Positions 61,886-64,000 of a stretch of 64,000 nucleotides of DNA are shown piece after piece (position 1 is the first letter of the stretch; each line of letters opens with the position of its first letter). The position numbers and the translations under genes were made by a program. Origin of the DNA: Bacteroidota bacterium (lineage in GTDB: Bacteria > Bacteroidota > Bacteroidia > Flavobacteriales > Flavobacteriaceae); the NCBI GenBank assembly GCA_020161455.1, contig JAIUNZ010000008.1, positions 1 through 64,000 of the forward strand, read 5' to 3'. Below the pieces are notes generated by a model. That model was given only the letters and a program-made list of their open reading frames with translations. It made no database searches and was not told the DNA's origin.

Positions 61886-63229
61886 ATGGAAATTAAAGAT
61901 AAAAATTATATTTTATTAATTGGTTTACACGTTTTTATTGGTTTAATAATTTTCTTAATACCATCACTTGCAAAACTATACACTATTTGCATAATAGTAT
62001 TTGGCTTATATTATGTGCTAAAGACTATGAATAGAGAGAATAATATTCTTCTAGTTGCTGGATACATTGTTGGGAGTGAAGTATTATTAAGAATGACCAA
62101 TGGAAACTTTTTTTATGAATTTTCCAAATATGGTGTTATCCTTTTCATGTTTATAGGGTTTTATTATAGCGGTTTTTCAAAAAACGCTATACCAATGTGG
62201 CTGTTTTTATTGTTGATTATTCCTGGTATTTTAGTAGCCACAGAAACTTTGAATTTGACAACAGATATTCGAAAAACCATTCTTTTCAATGTTTCTGGAC
62301 CAATTTGTTTAGGGATTTCGGGAATCTACTGTTATAATAGAAAAATATCCTTTAATCAGTTGTCTAATGTTTTACTTGCGATTGGATTGCCAATAATATC
62401 GACTACAGTTTACTTGATTTTATATACACCTGATTTGAAGGAGATATTGATTGGAACGGGTTCTAATTCGCATACCTCAGGAGGTTTTGGGCCTAATCAA
62501 GTTTCCACTATTCTTGGACTTGGAATGTTCATATTTACATCCCGTTTATTACTTCAATCAAATTCTAAATTGATATTTGTGATAAATTTGATTTTAGCTT
62601 TTAATATCTCTTTTAGAGGCTTATTGACTTTTTCACGTGGCGGAATGATTACAGGATTATTTATGATAATAGTATTATTAGTTTTCATATATCGATTGAC
62701 AAAATCAAGCGGGAAAATGAAACTAAATTTTTTAATTTTTTCTATTTTTTTAATATTTTCTTTTACTTGGATTTATACAACAAATGAAACAAATGGGCTA
62801 ATAAATAAACGCTATGCAAACGAAGATGCAGTTGGAAAATCTAAATCAAGTCAATTAACTGGTAGAGAGGATATTTTTGAATCTGAGTTTAATGCATTTC
62901 TTGAACATCCAATATTTGGAGTTGGTCCAGGAAAAGGAATGGAGATAAGAGAAGTTGAAACAGGTGGGCTAAAAATTGCTTCACATAATGAAATTACTAG
63001 AATGTTAGCCGAGCATGGATTATGTGGAATTTTGGGATTATTCATTCTTTTTCTAACACCTATTTTTCTATATTTTGACAATAAACAACATATTTTTATT
63101 TTTTGTTTTTTAGGGTTTTGGTTGCTAACTATTAATCATGCAGCTATGAGAATTGCTGCGCCAGCATTTGTTTATTCGCTCTCTTTATTAAAGCTTTATT
63201 TTTATGAAAAAGATACTATACATAGGTAA
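61886..63229 (+). CDS. O-antigen polymerase/ligase (Wzy_C/WaaL family)
   Basis: A 447-residue integral membrane protein with about 11-12 hydrophobic segments. A large outer loop after residue 310 contains the LTGREDIFESEFNAFLEHPIFGVGPGKG region and a histidine in ASHNEITRMLAEHGLCGILG, the signature of the Wzy_C family. The SRGGMITGLF motif precedes it. It either polymerises repeat units or ligates the glycan to a lipid or protein acceptor; sequence alone cannot tell. It is the second polymerase candidate, and its 3' end overlaps the next gene by 26 bases. Confidence 0.9.
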   Translation: MEIKDKNYILLIGLHVFIGLIIFLIPSLAKLYTICIIVFGLYYVLKTMNRENNILLVAGYIVGSEVLLRMTNGNFFYEFSKYGVILFMFIGFYYSGFSKNAIPMWLFLLLIIPGILVATETLNLTTDIRKTILFNVSGPICLGISGIYCYNRKISFNQLSNVLLAIGLPIISTTVYLILYTPDLKEILIGTGSNSHTSGGFGPNQVSTILGLGMFIFTSRLLLQSNSKLIFVINLILAFNISFRGLLTFSRGGMITGLFMIIVLLVFIYRLTKSSGKMKLNFLIFSIFLIFSFTWIYTTNETNGLINKRYANEDAVGKSKSSQLTGREDIFESEFNAFLEHPIFGVGPGKGMEIREVETGGLKIASHNEITRMLAEHGLCGILGLFILFLTPIFLYFDNKQHIFIFCFLGFWLLTINHAAMRIAAPAFVYSLSLLKLYFYEKDTIHR

Positions 63230-64000
63230 CAAACTTTCATCTCATGGAAATACAGCAACTTCTATAGAAACTTTAGGTATGTTTTTGGAGTTGGAAGGCT
63301 ATACAGTGTTTTATGCATCATCTAAAAAAAATATATTTATTAGAATGATAGATATGATTTTTAAGACTTTCAAACATTCTAGAGAAGTGGATTATGTTTT
63401 GATTGATACATATAGCACGAAAAATTTTTGGTATGCAATAATAATTTCTCAATTGTGTAGAATATTAAAAATTAAATACATACCAAAGCTTCATGGTGGT
63501 GATTTACCAAATAGAATTAATAGAAGTCCATATTTAAGCAAATTAATTTTTAAAAATGCCTATACAAATATCGCACCTTCTTATTATTTATATGAAGCCT
63601 TTAAAAAAGTTGGCTTTAATAATTTGACTTATATTCCAAATACAATTGAAATTAAAAATTATCCATTTGTTGAAAAAACTATTGATTACCCAAAACTTTT
63701 GTGGGTTAGGTCTTTTGCTAAAATTTATAATCCAATTCTAGCCGTTAAAGTAATAATTAAACTTAAAAAAAAATATCCTAATGCTTCTTTATGCATGATA
63801 GGTCCAAAAAAAGACGAAAGCTATGAAGAAACAATTAGATTTGCTGAAGAAAATAATGTTAACGTTACTATTACAGGTAAGTTGTCAAAAGAGGAATGGA
63901 TAACTTTATCAGAAAACCATAATGTTTTTATAAACACTACGCATTTTGATAATACACCAATTAGTGTTATTGAAGCTATGGCATTAGGATTTCCAATTGT
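63204..64000 (+). CDS. Family 4 glycosyltransferase, 3' truncated by the window
   Basis: The frame is open from ATG 63204 to the end of the window (265 complete codons) with no stop. The start KKILYIGNKLSSHGNTATSIETLG is a GT4-type acceptor loop. LLWVRSFAKIYNPILAVKVIIKL opens the donor lobe, and the last visible residues, NTPISVIEAMALGFPIV, are the E-x7-E region. The C-terminal helix lies outside. It overlaps the polymerase gene by 26 bases, so the polysaccharide locus continues beyond the right edge. Confidence 0.92.
   Translation, partial: MKKILYIGNKLSSHGNTATSIETLGMFLELEGYTVFYASSKKNIFIRMIDMIFKTFKHSREVDYVLIDTYSTKNFWYAIIISQLCRILKIKYIPKLHGGDLPNRINRSPYLSKLIFKNAYTNIAPSYYLYEAFKKVGFNNLTYIPNTIEIKNYPFVEKTIDYPKLLWVRSFAKIYNPILAVKVIIKLKKKYPNASLCMIGPKKDESYEETIRFAEENNVNVTITGKLSKEEWITLSENHNVFINTTHFDNTPISVIEAMALGFPI

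Noticed and set aside
1-64000. Mobile elements, phage genes, tRNA or rRNA genes, or attachment sites
   Set aside because: I saw no transposase, integrase or inverted terminal repeats, and no structural RNA in the short gaps. Horizontal exchange of blocks is plausible for such a locus but leaves no clear boundary here.

Overview
The window looks like a chromosomal stretch from a member of the Flavobacteriaceae (Bacteroidota), probably Flavobacterium or a close relative; I do not name a species. The evidence is the very AT-rich DNA, the absence of Shine-Dalgarno sites before most genes, several matches to the Bacteroidota promoter (TTG, about 19-21 bases, then TAnnTTTG), a type IX secretion sorting domain at the left edge, and a UpxY-type NusG antiterminator at the head of the locus. 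From the antiterminator to the right edge the window is one very large surface-polysaccharide locus. I count 62 coding regions: 61 on the + strand, and one (the CpsB-type phosphatase) on the - strand. Both end genes are cut by the window. No tRNA, rRNA, insertion sequence, CRISPR array or gap longer than 150 bases was seen.

Layout. 1-300: tail of a secreted T9SS protein and its terminator. 349-1402: UpxY antiterminator and a winged-helix regulator with a nucleotidyltransferase-like tail. 1486-5767: a 3-amino-sugar module with two FdtA ketoisomerase paralogues, a GNAT-like protein, a short DegT-like protein, a hexapeptide acetyltransferase and FdtB. 5767-15380: Wzx flippase, glycosyltransferases, nitroreductase, pyruvyltransferase, acetyltransferase, a second aminotransferase and an EpsG-type polymerase. 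15384-24528: a decoration block (deacetylase-like protein, MBOAT, SGNH protein, CapA-like protein, acetyltransferase, AsnB amidotransferase, ATP-grasp, glycosyltransferase). 24538-28721: NDP-hexose epimerase, Fcl and Gmd (GDP-L-fucose). 28743-37404: glycosyltransferase, second deacetylase-like protein, two ATP-grasp proteins, two initiating phosphoglycosyl transferases, and a PglE/PglF-type aminotransferase and dehydratase. 37466-41351: Wza-like export lipoprotein, Wzc-like tyrosine kinase, and the opposing CpsB-type phosphatase. 41498-44330: Wzm/Wzt ABC exporter and a methyltransferase. 44388-49363: PglD/NeuD acetyltransferase, a WecF-like (GT56) transferase and further glycosyltransferases. 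49477-52336: NeuB/NeuC/NeuA-type nonulosonic acid genes. 52338-64000: second AsnB, an unassigned probable GT-B protein, a SAT-like acetyltransferase, five glycosyltransferases, an O-antigen polymerase/ligase and a truncated glycosyltransferase.

How the genes fit together. Precursors that can be argued from the gene content are a dTDP-3-acetamido-3,6-dideoxyhexose (FdtA/FdtB plus an acetyltransferase; rmlA and rmlB are not in the window), GDP-L-fucose, a 4-amino or 2,4-diamino sugar of the bacillosamine type, and a CMP-nonulosonic acid. The PglF, PglE and PglD types together with the NeuC/LegG, NeuB/LegI and NeuA/LegF types would make a full UDP-GlcNAc to CMP-legionaminate route if they act in series. 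Two initiating phosphoglycosyl transferases, a Wzx flippase with two polymerase candidates, and a separate ABC exporter suggest that the locus makes more than one glycan or uses a hybrid assembly scheme. Two AsnB-family proteins, three ATP-grasp ligases, five hexapeptide acetyltransferases, an MBOAT, a pyruvyltransferase and two deacetylase-like proteins point to a heavily decorated product. Most genes are separated by only a few bases or overlap, so transcripts are probably long, which fits the presence of a dedicated antiterminator.
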